Notes: generated from the letters alone by a model not told the origin. DNA of 51,829 nt from an uncultured Curtobacterium sp. (GCA_913778205.1 CAJYUW010000046.1:1-51829), one strand, 5' to 3'; numbered from the stretch's first letter, positions 37,226 through 46,220 are shown. Translations and numbers: made by a program.

Positions 37226-37860
37226 GCGCCGTCGACCCGGACGAGGCGCGACGCCTGCTCGAGCATGAACTGCAGCGGCCCCGCTACGACGCCGCACGCC
37301 CGACCTGGTGGGACCGGGCGTCGAAGGCCGTCCTCGACTGGCTCGGGTCACTGCGCGCGGACGGCCTCGACTCGCCCGCGTTCGGGCACACCGTCCTCGT
37401 GCTCGCGGTCGTCGCGCTCGTCGCGGTGGCGGTGGTCGTCGTCCTCGCGCGGGGTCTCCCCCACCGCCGCCCCCGGACGACGGGCGCGACCGGTGGCGTG
37501 CTCGACGACGACGACACGCGGACCGGCGCCGAGCTCGCACGGTCCGCGGAGTCCGCACTGGCCCGTGGCGACTGGACGACGGCCGTGCTCGACGGCTTCC
37601 GGTCGGTCGCGCGCGGCCTCGGCGAACGCGACCTCGTCCCCGACGTCCCCGGCGCGACCGCGCGGGCGATCGCCGCACGGGCCGCCCGTTCCCTCCCCGA
37701 CCTCGTCGACGCGCTCGACGACGCGGCCCGAAGCTTCGACGACGTCCGCTACCTGGGCCGTGCCGCCGACCGTGCCGCCGCCGAGACGGTGCTCGACACG
37801 GCCCGTACCGTCGCGCGGACGCGCCCTCTCCGCGCCGACGGCCCGGCGGTGCCCGCGTGA
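37222..37860 (+). CDS. DUF4129 domain membrane protein
   Basis: A 212-residue protein with one membrane helix (LVLAVVALVAVAVVVVLARG, about residues 55-75). The DUF4129 domain follows (about 100-200: ALARGDWTTAVLDGFRSVARGL, LGERDLVPDVPGATARAIA, FDDVRYLGR). A short amphipathic N-terminal segment (ARRLLEHELQRPRYD) is typical. DUF4129 proteins occur in MoxR/DUF58 clusters. GTG start in a GTGA overlap; next gene also starts in a GTGA overlap. Confidence 0.85.
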   Translation: MSAVDPDEARRLLEHELQRPRYDAARPTWWDRASKAVLDWLGSLRADGLDSPAFGHTVLVLAVVALVAVAVVVVLARGLPHRRPRTTGATGGVLDDDDTRTGAELARSAESALARGDWTTAVLDGFRSVARGLGERDLVPDVPGATARAIAARAARSLPDLVDALDDAARSFDDVRYLGRAADRAAAETVLDTARTVARTRPLRADGPAVPA

Positions 37861-39107
37861 GCACCGTCACGACCGAGGCGACCGACGCGACCGCGGTCCG
37901 TCCGCGGCCCGCGGAGGGCCCCGGCCCGACCCGGCGTCGCCGGTGGGGGGCGTGGGTGGTCGTCGCGGTCGTCGCGGTGCTCCTCGCCGGCCTGACCGCC
38001 GCGGTCGGCGGACAGCGCGGAGCCGACACCCGCGAGCTCGATCCCCGCAGCCCGTCCGCCAGCGGCGCCGAGGCGCTCGTGCGGGTCCTCGGACAGCGCG
38101 GCACCGCCGTCGACGTCGTCCGGTCCGCCGACCGGCTCGGCTCCGGCACGGTGTTCGTCGACGACCGGCAGAACGCGCTGTCCGCCGCCGTCGCCCGACG
38201 GTTGGCACGGACGGCCGAGCACGTCGTCCTGGTCGGCGGGAGCGGTGCCGTGCTGGACGCGTTCGGGCTCGACGCGGAGCCGATCGCGACGGTGGGGAGC
38301 GGCGAGACCGTGGACACCTCCGACTGCCCGGTCCCCGAGGTCGCCTCGACCGGATCGGTCACCGCCGACGGCACGTCCTACCGCACCACCGGCGGGGACG
38401 TCGAACGCTGCGTCCCGAGCGGGTCCGGCGCCGACCGGGGCTGGGGCATCGTGCGGACCACGACGGCGGCCGGTGACGTGACCCTGCTCGGGACCACGGC
38501 CGCGCTCCGGAACGACACCGTCACCACGGCCGGCAACGCCGCCCTCGCCCTCGGTCTCCTCGGTGGCAGCGACCGACTCACCTGGTACGTCCCGACGCCC
38601 GGCAGCGCCGACGCGGCGCCGACGCTCGGCGACCTCGCACCGCCGTGGGTCCCCAGTGCGATCGCGCTCCTCGCCCTCGTCGCCGTCGCCGCCGGGGTCT
38701 GGCGCGGACGACGACTCGGGCCGCTCGTCGTCGAACCGCTCCCCGTCGTCGTCCGCGCCTCGGAGACGACCGAGGGCCGCGCCCGGCTCTACGCGCGGAC
38801 CCGGGACCGGACGCACACGCTCGACACACTCCGCGTCGCGGCGCTCCGGAGGATCGGCTCCCGGCTCGGGCTGCCCCGCTCGGCACACGTCGACGAGGTC
38901 GTCCGGGCGGCCGCGCGGGCGACCGGCCGTCGGGACACCGACGTCGGCGCCGTCCTCGTCGGCGGGACCCCGGACTCCGACGCCGCCCTCACCGCCGGGG
39001 TCGACGCCCTCGACGAGCTCGAACGCGCCGTCGCCGCAGCGACGACGGGGCGACGACCGGCACCCACGACCCGTCCGACCACGACCGACCTGGAGCACGA
39101 CACGTGA
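37857..39107 (+). CDS. DUF4350 domain membrane protein
   Basis: A 416-residue protein with a helix at about 30-50 (WGAWVVVAVVAVLLAGLTAAV). The DUF4350/GATase-like extracytoplasmic domain follows (PRSPSASGAEALVRVLGQRG, GTVFVDDRQNAL). A second helix near residue 265 (WVPSAIALLALVAVAAGVW) leads to a cytoplasmic tail with RARLYARTRDRTHTLDTLR. Member of the MoxR cluster; role unknown. Overlaps both neighbours by 4 bases. Confidence 0.85.
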   Translation: MSTVTTEATDATAVRPRPAEGPGPTRRRRWGAWVVVAVVAVLLAGLTAAVGGQRGADTRELDPRSPSASGAEALVRVLGQRGTAVDVVRSADRLGSGTVFVDDRQNALSAAVARRLARTAEHVVLVGGSGAVLDAFGLDAEPIATVGSGETVDTSDCPVPEVASTGSVTADGTSYRTTGGDVERCVPSGSGADRGWGIVRTTTAAGDVTLLGTTAALRNDTVTTAGNAALALGLLGGSDRLTWYVPTPGSADAAPTLGDLAPPWVPSAIALLALVAVAAGVWRGRRLGPLVVEPLPVVVRASETTEGRARLYARTRDRTHTLDTLRVAALRRIGSRLGLPRSAHVDEVVRAAARATGRRDTDVGAVLVGGTPDSDAALTAGVDALDELERAVAAATTGRRPAPTTRPTTTDLEHDT

Positions 39108-40102
39108 CCGACCTGCCCCCGAACAACGAACCGCGGCACGCACCGACGGTCGCCGATCCGCTCCGCCAGGCCTTCGACCGGGTCCGGACCGAGGTCGCCA
39201 AGGCCGTCGTCGGCCAGGAGGGGGCCGTCTCCGGGATGATCGTCGGGCTCCTCGCGCAGGGGCACGTGCTCCTGGAGGGCGTCCCCGGCGTCGCGAAGAC
39301 GCTGCTCGTCCGCAGCCTCGCGGCCGCGATGTCGCTCGACACCAAGCGCATCCAGTTCACCCCGGACCTCATGCCGGGGGACGTCACGGGCTCCCTCGTG
39401 TACGACGCCTCCACCGGGACCTTCCCGTTCCGGGAGGGCCCGGTGTTCACGAACGTGCTCCTGGCCGACGAGGTGAATCGCACACCCCCGAAGACCCAGT
39501 CCGCGCTCCTCGAGGCCATGGAGGAGCGCCAGGTCAGCGTCGACGGCGACGCCAGGCCCCTGCCCGACCCGTTCTTCGTCGCGGCGACGATGAACCCGAT
39601 CGAGTTCGAGGGCACGTACACGCTGCCCGAGGCGCAGCTCGACCGGTTCCTCATGAAGCTGACGCTCGACGTGCCCCCGCGCGAGGTCGAGTGGCAGGTG
39701 CTCCGGCGCCACGCGGACGGTTTCGTCCCGCGCGACGTCGCGTCCGCCGGCATCGTCCCCGTGGTCGGCCGCGAGGAGGTGCTCGCCGCGCAGCGCGCCG
39801 TCCGCGGGGTCGGGGCCCGCGACGACGTGCTCGCCTACGTGGTCGACCTCGCTCGCGCGACGCGGCAGGCCCCGTCCGTCCGGGTCGGTGTGAGCCCGCG
39901 CGGCGCCACCGCGCTGCTCGCTGCGGCCAAGGCCTGGGCGTGGGTCACCGGCTACGACGCCATCACCCCGGACCACGTGCAGGCGATGGTCCTGCCCGTC
40001 TGGCGGCACCGCCTCCGGGTCGCCGCGGACGCCGAGCTCGAGGGCGTCGGCGCCGACGGTGTGCTGCAGCAGGTGCTCGAGCAGGTCCGGGTGCCGATCT
40101 AG
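39104..40102 (+). CDS. MoxR-family AAA+ ATPase
   Basis: A 332-residue chaperone-like ATPase. Walker A is GVPGVAKT (59-66), Walker B LLADEVNR (119-126), followed by TPPKTQSALLEAMEERQV; sensor 1 is in FVAATMNPIEFEGTY; the arginine finger region is LPEAQLDRFLMKL. MoxR proteins act with DUF58/VWA-type partners in maturing protein complexes. The next gene, a DUF58 protein, starts in a TAGTG overlap. Confidence 0.95.
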   Translation: MTDLPPNNEPRHAPTVADPLRQAFDRVRTEVAKAVVGQEGAVSGMIVGLLAQGHVLLEGVPGVAKTLLVRSLAAAMSLDTKRIQFTPDLMPGDVTGSLVYDASTGTFPFREGPVFTNVLLADEVNRTPPKTQSALLEAMEERQVSVDGDARPLPDPFFVAATMNPIEFEGTYTLPEAQLDRFLMKLTLDVPPREVEWQVLRRHADGFVPRDVASAGIVPVVGREEVLAAQRAVRGVGARDDVLAYVVDLARATRQAPSVRVGVSPRGATALLAAAKAWAWVTGYDAITPDHVQAMVLPVWRHRLRVAADAELEGVGADGVLQQVLEQVRVPI

Positions 40103-41466
40103 TGGCGATCAGCGGTCGGTTCGTCGCGCTCCTCGCGGTCGGCGTCGCCCTGGTCGTCCTGCTCGGGACGGGATGGGCCGGCCTCGTGTGGGTGGGCGTC
40201 GTCGCCGTGGCCGCCGCGGTCGACGTCCTGCTCGCCGCGGACCCGGGTCGGGTCCGCATCGAGCGGCGGATGCCCCGGCTCGCCCGGCGCGGCACCGTGG
40301 CGGACGGCACCCTGGTCGTCGCGAACGACGGCGGCCGTCCCCTCCGCGCGGTCGTCCGCGACCTCTGGGAGCCGTCGACCGGGTACGCCCCGTCGCGCGT
40401 CCGCGTCGTGGTGCCGGCAGGGGAGCGACGGACCGCACAGGTCCGGTTCGCGCCCTTCCGTCGCGGACGTCGCCGCACCCTCGGCGTGGCCGTCCGGGCG
40501 TTCGGGCCGCTCGGGCTCGCGGCCCGGCAACGGGTGCTGCCGGCACCGGCCGAGCTCGTGGTCACCCCACCGTTCCGGTCGCGACGACACCTGCCGTCAC
40601 GGCTGGCGCGGCTCCGGGAACTGGACGGGGAGACGACGCTGCAGCTCCGGGGCCACGGCACCGAGTTCGACTCGTTGCGCGAGTACGTGCGGGGTGACGA
40701 CGTCCGGTCGATCGACTGGCGCGCAACCGCCCGCCGCCAGGACCTCGTGGTGCGGACCTGGCGTCCGGAGCGCGACCGCCGCGTCGTGGTCGTCGTCGAC
40801 GCGGGCCGGGTCGGCGCGGGACGTGTCGAGGACGAACCACGGCTCGACACCTTCATCGAGTCCGCGCTCCTGCTCGGCGCGCTCGCGGCCGCTGCCGGCG
40901 ACCGCGTCGACCTGGTCGTGCTCGACGACCGGGTCCGTGAGCGTGTGGCGGGAGCGACCCGGACCGACGTCGTGCAGCGGTTCGGCGAGACGCTCTCGCG
41001 GGCCGAGCCCGGACTCGCGGCCACCGACTGGGCATCGGTGCCGGACGCGGTCGCCGCCGTGACGACCTCCCGGGCGTTCGTCGTGCTGCTCTCCAGCCTC
41101 GACTCGGTCGGGGCGTCCGGGGACCTCCTCGCGGTGCTGCCACGCCTGACCGGACGGCACACCGTGGTCGTCACGAGCATCACCGACCCCGCGGTGACCG
41201 ATGCCGCACGCGGTCGCACCGAGGCGACCGCCCTGCGGGGCGGGCCGATCGTCGGACGCGTGGCGCGCCTCCAGGCCGGTGCGGTCGGAGCGGCCGGACG
41301 TGACGTCCACCGGCGGGCCGCCGCGGAACGCACCCTCCTCGACGCCGACGGCGTCGCGGACGTCGCCCGCCGGGCCGGTGCGGAGGTCGTCCGTGGCGTC
41401 CCTGCCGACGTGCCCCCGCTCGTCGCGGACGCCTACCTGCGCGCGAAGGCCGCCGGGCGGCTCTGA
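40102..41466 (+). CDS. DUF58 domain protein
   Basis: A 454-residue protein. Two membrane helices lie at the start (about 5-45), a beta-rich domain to about 165, and the DUF58 motif at about 190-230 (GTEFDSLREYVRGDD, VRSIDWRATARRQDLVVRTW). The VWA-like fold begins with RRVVVVVDAGR. It is the usual partner of MoxR. Starts on the last base of the moxR stop codon (TAGTG). Ends 16 bases from the converging SpoIIM-like gene. Confidence 0.92.
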   Translation: MAISGRFVALLAVGVALVVLLGTGWAGLVWVGVVAVAAAVDVLLAADPGRVRIERRMPRLARRGTVADGTLVVANDGGRPLRAVVRDLWEPSTGYAPSRVRVVVPAGERRTAQVRFAPFRRGRRRTLGVAVRAFGPLGLAARQRVLPAPAELVVTPPFRSRRHLPSRLARLRELDGETTLQLRGHGTEFDSLREYVRGDDVRSIDWRATARRQDLVVRTWRPERDRRVVVVVDAGRVGAGRVEDEPRLDTFIESALLLGALAAAAGDRVDLVVLDDRVRERVAGATRTDVVQRFGETLSRAEPGLAATDWASVPDAVAAVTTSRAFVVLLSSLDSVGASGDLLAVLPRLTGRHTVVVTSITDPAVTDAARGRTEATALRGGPIVGRVARLQAGAVGAAGRDVHRRAAAERTLLDADGVADVARRAGAEVVRGVPADVPPLVADAYLRAKAAGRL

Positions 41467-41482
41467 TCCCGGCGACGACCGC

Positions 41483-42478
41483 TCAGCCCGCGGTCAGCGC
41501 CGTCGCGCCGCGCTCGAACTCCTCGAGGTCACCGCGTTCGCCCGCGCGGTAGGCGCGCCCGCCGACCACCCACTGGTAGACGAGGACCAGCGCCAGCGCC
41601 ACCGTGCCGATGCCGATCTTCACCGGCCACGGCCACGGCTGTCGGGTCACGACACCCTCGACGAGTCCGGAGAGGAGGAGCGTCAGCGTCAGCCCGACCG
41701 CGACCGTGATGAGGGCACGGCCGTCCTCGGCGAGCGCCTGCGCACGGGTGCGCGCTCCCGGCGCGATCCACGACCACGCGATCATCAGACCGGCGGCGCC
41801 GGCGAGGAAGATCGAGTAGAGCTCGAGCTGGCCGTGCGGCGCGATGTAGAGGAAGAAGTCGCCGAGCCGACCCTGCGAGTGCATCACCGCGCCGGAGACC
41901 CCGAGCCCGACGGCGTTCTGCACGATCGAGTACGGGACGAACAGCCCCGTGATGCCGAACGCGACCATGCTGGCCGCGATGTACGCGTTGTTCGTCCACA
42001 CCTGCGCGGTGAAGGCGCCGAGGCCGTGGTCGGAGTAGTAGTCGACGAAGTCCTGGGTCGCGTACCGACGGAGCGCCTCGGGCGTGCCGAACGTGTCGAC
42101 CGCTCCGGGGGTCGCGCTGATCCAGACGCCGACGACGAGGCCGATCAGGACCGTGGCGACGGCGACCCAGATCGTCGCCCACCGGATCCGGTACAGGGCG
42201 GCGGGGAGCTGGACCGCGAAGAAGGTCGTGAACGCGGTCACCGGGTCGACCGGGGTGCCGGTGAAGCGGAGGCGGGCGCGGAACAGCGTCAGCGAGAGGC
42301 GGTCGCCCGCTTCGGTGCGGGGCGCGGCGCCGCGGATGCGCGCGAGGTCCGTCGCGGCTTCCTGGTAGCCGGCGACGAGCGCGTCGACGTCCGCGCCGGT
42401 CCGGTGCCGGGCGCGGGCGAGCCGGTCGAGCTCCTGCCAGCGGTCGCGCTGCACGTCGGCGTACGCGTCGAGGTCCAC
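41483..42478 (-). CDS. stage II sporulation protein M-like membrane protein
   Basis: A 331-residue protein. The first ~95 residues are soluble and helical (YADVQRDRWQELDRLARARHR). Then come about five membrane segments with the SpoIIM-family pattern (YIAASMVAFGITGLFVPYSI, HGQLELYSIFLAGAAGLMIAW). Such proteins accompany MoxR/RDD clusters in non-sporulating actinobacteria; the role is unknown. GTG at 42478 follows GAGGGGGGAA; an in-frame extension as far as 43576 would swallow the RDD gene region. Confidence 0.88.
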   Translation of the reverse strand: MDLDAYADVQRDRWQELDRLARARHRTGADVDALVAGYQEAATDLARIRGAAPRTEAGDRLSLTLFRARLRFTGTPVDPVTAFTTFFAVQLPAALYRIRWATIWVAVATVLIGLVVGVWISATPGAVDTFGTPEALRRYATQDFVDYYSDHGLGAFTAQVWTNNAYIAASMVAFGITGLFVPYSIVQNAVGLGVSGAVMHSQGRLGDFFLYIAPHGQLELYSIFLAGAAGLMIAWSWIAPGARTRAQALAEDGRALITVAVGLTLTLLLSGLVEGVVTRQPWPWPVKIGIGTVALALVLVYQWVVGGRAYRAGERGDLEEFERGATALTAG

Positions 42479-42553
42479 GGTTCCCCCCTCTGGTCCGGCA
42501 CCGGCGGTGCGGTCGTGCTCGGGCTGCGCTCCGGCCCCCGGTGCCGGTGCGTG

Positions 42554-42591
42554 GTGCGCCGTGCGCCGTGCGCCGTGCGCCGTGCGCCGTG
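42554..42591. repeat. 7-bp simple repeat (GTGCGCC), five copies plus a partial
   Basis: Uninterrupted copies at 42554, 42561, 42568, 42575 and 42582, with GTG of a sixth. It lies between the divergent SpoIIM-like and RDD genes and ends 13 bases before the RDD -10 candidate. Confidence 0.95.
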
Positions 42592-42604
42592 ACCGGCGCT
42601 CCGA

Positions 42605-42610
42605 CAGAAT
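42605..42610 (+). promoter_or_regulatory. weak -10 candidate of the RDD gene
   Basis: CAGAAT followed by 6 bases and the ATG at 42617. It lacks the first T of the consensus but has the spacing of the leaderless genes here. Confidence 0.35.
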
Positions 42611-42616
42611 GATCGC

Positions 42617-43486
42617 ATGTCGAAGCCCAGCGCGCCGCGCGACCTCGCCGACGGACGCTTCGTCCGGGCGCTCGACGACACCGCCGACGAACTCGTCGTC
42701 GGCGAGGCCGTCGCGCTCGACGTCCAGCCCGCCGGGATCGCGCTGCGGCTGGCCGCCGCGCTCCTGGACGCGCTCTGCCTCGTCGCGCTGTTCGTCATGC
42801 TCCTCATCGGGCTGGCCAGGGTCGTCCCGCAGGACGTCGACACGGGTTGGCTGGCCGCCCTGCAGATCGCGGTGCTCGTCGTCGTGCTCGTCCTCGTGCC
42901 CGCGGCGGTCGAGGCGACGACGCGCGGGAAGAGCGTCGGGCGCTTCGCGACCGGTACCCGGGTGGTGCGGACGGACGGCGGGGCGATCGGGTTCCGGCAC
43001 GCCTTCACCCGGGCGCTCGTCGGCCTGCTCGAACTCTGGGGCACGCTCGGCTCGCTGGCCCTCCTCGTGGCGCTGTTCGGCGCGCGACCACGGCGGCTCG
43101 GTGACCTGCTCGCCGGCACCGTCGTGCAGCACGAACGCGCGCGCCGGGCGACCGGCCCCGTCGTGCTGATGCCCGTCGAGCTCGGAGCGTGGGCGCGTGT
43201 CGCGGACGTGTCCGCACTCCCCCAGCGGCTCGAGAACCGGCTCGGTGCCTTCTTCCGCGGTGCCGCGGACATGCGGCCCGACCACCGTGCAGCGACGGCC
43301 GACGCGCTCGCGGCCGCCGTCGCCCGGTACGCGCACCCGGTGCCTCCGGTCCCCGCGGAGGTCTTCCTCGCCGGGGTGGTGGCGCTCCGGCGGGACCGCG
43401 ACCTGCGTGCACTGCGGGACCGGGCGACGCGGATCGCCGCGGCGGCCGGCGCTGCCGGTGCGCGGCCGCCGGGCTTCCCGCGCTGA
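42617..43486 (+). CDS. RDD family membrane protein
   Basis: A 289-residue protein. The RDD domain (about 35-170) has three membrane helices (ALLDALCLVALFVMLLIGL, ALQIAVLVVVLVLVPAAVEA, ALVGLLELWGTLGSLALLV). Conserved polar motifs are TRGKSVGRFATGTRVVRTDG and RPRRLGDLLAGTVV. A soluble C-terminal half with RLENRLGAFFRGAADMRP follows. RDD proteins are often next to MoxR/SpoIIM genes; some transport ions. Divergent from the SpoIIM-like gene. Confidence 0.9.
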   Translation: MSKPSAPRDLADGRFVRALDDTADELVVGEAVALDVQPAGIALRLAAALLDALCLVALFVMLLIGLARVVPQDVDTGWLAALQIAVLVVVLVLVPAAVEATTRGKSVGRFATGTRVVRTDGGAIGFRHAFTRALVGLLELWGTLGSLALLVALFGARPRRLGDLLAGTVVQHERARRATGPVVLMPVELGAWARVADVSALPQRLENRLGAFFRGAADMRPDHRAATADALAAAVARYAHPVPPVPAEVFLAGVVALRRDRDLRALRDRATRIAAAAGAAGARPPGFPR

Positions 43487-43500
43487 GACGCGCGCGGCGT

Positions 43501-43670
43501 CGCGTCGGCGCCGTACGCCGTGTCGCGCAGGCCCACGCCGCGTCACGCAGACCCGCTCAGCCTCACGCGGACGCACCGAGCGTCACGCAAACGCAGGCCG
43601 CAACCGCGCAGCCTCACCCGGGTGCACGCAGCGCCACGCCAACCCGCGCTGTGTCCTGCGTGCGCGCGGT
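43501..43670. repeat. degenerate ~20-bp tandem array downstream of ahcY
   Basis: Successive units of about 20 bases carry a YSTCACGC-like core (for example at 43521, 43541, 43561, 43581, 43612 and 43632), with one irregular insertion near 43601. The array fills most of the 255-base gap between the converging RDD and ahcY genes. The remainder (43680-43741) has a repeated TGCGGCGCCG. No gene is seen. Confidence 0.65.
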
Positions 43671-43741
43671 CGCGCGGGTCGGCCCGGTCCGTGCGGCGCC
43701 GTTCCGTGCGGCGCCGGTCCGCGCGGCGCCGTTCCGTCCGC

Positions 43742-45220
43742 TCAGTACCGGTAGTGGTCCGGCTTGTACGGCCCCTCGACCGGCACACCGATGTAGGCCG
43801 CCTGCTCCGGCCGCAGCGTCGTCAGCTGCACGCCGAGCGCGTCGAGGTGGAGCCGTGCCACCTTCTCGTCGAGGTGCTTCGGCAGGACGTACACCCCCGT
43901 CGGGTAGTGGTCGCGCCGGGTGTGCAGCTCGATCTGTGCGAGCACCTGGTTGGTGAACGAGTTGCTCATCACGAACGAGGGGTGCCCGGTCGCGTTGCCG
44001 AGGTTCATCAGCCGCCCCTCGGAGAGGACCAGGACCGAGCGACCGTTCGGCAGCCGCCACTCGTGCACCTGCGGCTTGATCTCGACCTTCTCGGCGCCGG
44101 GCAACGCCTCGAGCCCCGCCATGTCGATCTCGTTGTCGAAGTGTCCGACGTTCGCCACCACGGCGAGGTGCTTCAGCGCGAGCATGTCGTCGACACCGAC
44201 GACGCCGAGGTTGCCCGTGCACGTCACGACGATGTCGACCTCGCCGGCGACGTCGGCGAGCCGAGCCACCTGGTAGCCGTCCATCGCGGCCTGGAGCGCG
44301 CAGATCGGGTCGACCTCGGACACGACCACGCGGGCGCCCTGTCCGCGGAGCGCCTCCGCGGCGCCCTTGCCGACGTCGCCGTACCCAACGACGAACGCGA
44401 CCTTGCCACCGATGAGGACGTCGGTCGCCCGGTTCAGGCCGTCGGGCAACGAGTGTCGGATGCCGTACTTGTTGTCGAACTTCGACTTCGTGACCGAGTC
44501 GTTCACGTTGATCGCCGGGAACCGGAGCTTCCGTTCGCGGAACAGCTCGTACAGTCGGTGCACCCCGGTGGTGGTCTCCTCCGTGACGCCCTCGACGTCG
44601 GCCGCGATCCGCGTCCACCGGTCCGCGGAGTCCCGGAGCGACGCGGCGACGGTGTCGAGGACGATCCGCCACTCGGCGCTCGCGTCCGCAGCGGGCTCCG
44701 GCACGCGACCGGCGGCCTCGGCGTCGGCGCCGGTGTGCACGAGCATGGTGGCGTCACCGCCGTCGTCGAGGATCAGGTTCGGGCCGATCCAGTCCGCGCC
44801 CGTCTCCGCGGCCTCGGCGGTCCAGTCGAAGATCCGGTTGGTGCACCACCAGTAGTCCTCGAGCGTCTCGCCCTTCCACGCGAACACCGGCACGCCCGCG
44901 GGGGCGTCGGCCGTGCCGGTCGGACCGACGACGACGGCGGCAGCGGCTTCGTCCTGCGTCGAGAAGATGTTGCAGCTCGCCCAGCGCACCCGGGCGCCCA
45001 GTGCGACGAGCGTCTCGATGAGCACGGCCGTCTGCACCGTCATGTGCAGCGAACCGGCGATGCGCGCCCCGGCGAGCGGTCGGGTCGGGCCGAACTCGTC
45101 ACGGAGGGCCATCAGCCCGGGCATCTCGTTCTCGGCGAGACGGATCTGGTGCCGGCCGGCCTCGGCCAGCGAGAGGTCGGCGACGCGGAACGGGACTGCG
45201 GTGCGGGACTCCGTGGGCAT
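43742..45220 (-). CDS. ahcY: adenosylhomocysteinase
   Basis: It hydrolyses S-adenosylhomocysteine to adenosine and homocysteine, clearing methylation by-product. The 492 residues include the insertion seen in actinobacterial SahH. Substrate region [16 protein letters not shown] (57-72), [13 protein letters not shown] (238-250), NAD loop GYGDVGKG (279-286), and the C-terminal [11 protein letters not shown] with the closing DHYRY. ATG at 45220 with GGGAGA upstream. Same neighbourhood as Rv3248c. No S-adenosylhomocysteine riboswitch is recognisable upstream. Confidence 0.97.
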   Translation of the reverse strand: MPTESRTAVPFRVADLSLAEAGRHQIRLAENEMPGLMALRDEFGPTRPLAGARIAGSLHMTVQTAVLIETLVALGARVRWASCNIFSTQDEAAAAVVVGPTGTADAPAGVPVFAWKGETLEDYWWCTNRIFDWTAEAAETGADWIGPNLILDDGGDATMLVHTGADAEAAGRVPEPAADASAEWRIVLDTVAASLRDSADRWTRIAADVEGVTEETTTGVHRLYELFRERKLRFPAINVNDSVTKSKFDNKYGIRHSLPDGLNRATDVLIGGKVAFVVGYGDVGKGAAEALRGQGARVVVSEVDPICALQAAMDGYQVARLADVAGEVDIVVTCTGNLGVVGVDDMLALKHLAVVANVGHFDNEIDMAGLEALPGAEKVEIKPQVHEWRLPNGRSVLVLSEGRLMNLGNATGHPSFVMSNSFTNQVLAQIELHTRRDHYPTGVYVLPKHLDEKVARLHLDALGVQLTTLRPEQAAYIGVPVEGPYKPDHYRY

Positions 45221-45346
45221 GGCGCCAGTCTCCCACGGGGCCGCCGACACTGATCGAGTACGTCGCCGTGCGACGCAGCCGGCCCGGCGGGAGCGACCGG
45301 CGCGCCGTCGGACCGGTCCCGGGACGGCGGCGGTGACCCGCACGGA

Positions 45347-45426
45347 CCACGCAGGACGCGCCTCCCGACCGGGAGGCACACGACCGGACCCCACACACGC
45401 CACGCACGACGCGCCTCCGGACCGGG
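45347..45426. repeat. 27-bp direct repeat with an internal hairpin, upstream of ahcY
   Basis: CACGCAGGACGCGCCTCC at 45347 recurs at 45400 with two changes over 27 bases. The first copy runs into CCTCCCGACCGGGAGG (45360-45375), a 6-bp hairpin with a 4-base loop that may end the DUF3499 transcript. The rest of the 236-base gap shows no gene. Confidence 0.7.
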
Positions 45427-45456
45427 ACCGGGCCGGTCACGCGTCCGCGACGGGCG

Positions 45457-45669
45457 TCAGTCGACCTCGCGGAGCGGCTCGCGTCGGACGACGCGCCACC
45501 CACGGGGCACGCGCAGGCGCGCCGCGTGGCGCGCGCACAGGTCGTACCCGTGCGGCTCGACCCGGGTGGAGAGCGGTCCGACGACGACCATCGAGTCGCC
45601 GTAGTCGTACGTCAGGGTCGCCGAGGCGCTCGCGCCACACGCGACCTTGCTGCAGATCCGTACGTCCAT
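45457..45669 (-). CDS. DUF3499 family protein
   Basis: A 70-residue protein with the family's pattern: a first CSKVACGASASATLTYDY segment with two cysteines, then GPLSTRVEPHGYDLCARHAARL and PRGWRVVRREPL. Cysteines and histidines (C-x4-C, then C-x2-H) suggest a zinc site. Unknown function. Divergent from the zincin-like gene, as Rv3258c and Rv3259 are. A TAGGGT box lies 10 bases before the ATG (45680-45685). Confidence 0.88.
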   Translation of the reverse strand: MDVRICSKVACGASASATLTYDYGDSMVVVGPLSTRVEPHGYDLCARHAARLRVPRGWRVVRREPLREVD

Positions 45670-45715
45670 ACCGCCACCGACCCTACCGGGTGCGGTCCGC
45701 GCCGCCCCGCGCGCG

Positions 45716-45721
45716 TACGAT
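45716..45721 (+). promoter_or_regulatory. -10 box of the zincin-like gene, probably leaderless
   Basis: TACGAT, 6 bases, then ATG at 45728. Confidence 0.55.
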
Positions 45722-45727
45722 GACGGG

Positions 45728-46168
45728 ATGCGCCGCAAGCCCCCGCTCGTCACCCCGGTCGACCGAGGCCGGGGCCGGTCCCGCCACGGACGCGGCGGCC
45801 GCTCGAGCGTCACCGGACCGGACCTCGCGCCGCTGGTCACCCGCGCCGAGACGTTCGACCGCATCGTCGGCGACACGGCCCACTACCTCGTGCAGCTCTG
45901 GCCGGACGAGCTCGCCGGCGTCGTGTTCCAGGTCGCGGACATGCCGACCGATCCGACGCTGCCCGACCGGATGCCCCGCTGGCGCGTCGACCGCGTCGGC
46001 AAGCGGGTGACGGTGTTCCGGATCCCGGTCGAGCGGGTGACGCGAAGCCCGGAGAAGGACGACGTCGACCGCCGCATCGTCGTCGAGACGGCGGTGTTCC
46101 GCGCGGTCGGCGAGCTCATCGACAAGGACCCGTGGGACCTGGCACCGGACCGCTACCGGCACTGGTGA
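45728..46168 (+). CDS. zincin-family (Rv3259-like) protein lacking HExxH
   Basis: A 146-residue protein. A basic N-terminus of about 28 residues is followed by the fold seen in the 'metallopeptidase family' PF06262: FDRIVGDTAHYLVQLWPDEL, VVFQVADMP, VTVFRIPVERVTR, then the helix VVETAVFRAVGELID. In active members this helix carries HExxH; here FRAVGEL stands in its place (124-130), so zinc hydrolysis is unlikely. The assignment comes from the overall pattern and its place divergent from DUF3499, as in M. tuberculosis. Confidence 0.75.
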   Translation: MRRKPPLVTPVDRGRGRSRHGRGGRSSVTGPDLAPLVTRAETFDRIVGDTAHYLVQLWPDELAGVVFQVADMPTDPTLPDRMPRWRVDRVGKRVTVFRIPVERVTRSPEKDDVDRRIVVETAVFRAVGELIDKDPWDLAPDRYRHW

Positions 46169-46220
46169 GCCACCGGTCCGCACGCCGCGACCGCACCGGG
46201 TAGCCGGGCCGGCCCGGAAC

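Noticed and set aside
45221..45456. S-adenosylhomocysteine riboswitch before ahcY
   Set aside because: The conserved core of that riboswitch is not visible; the gap holds a direct repeat and a small hairpin instead.
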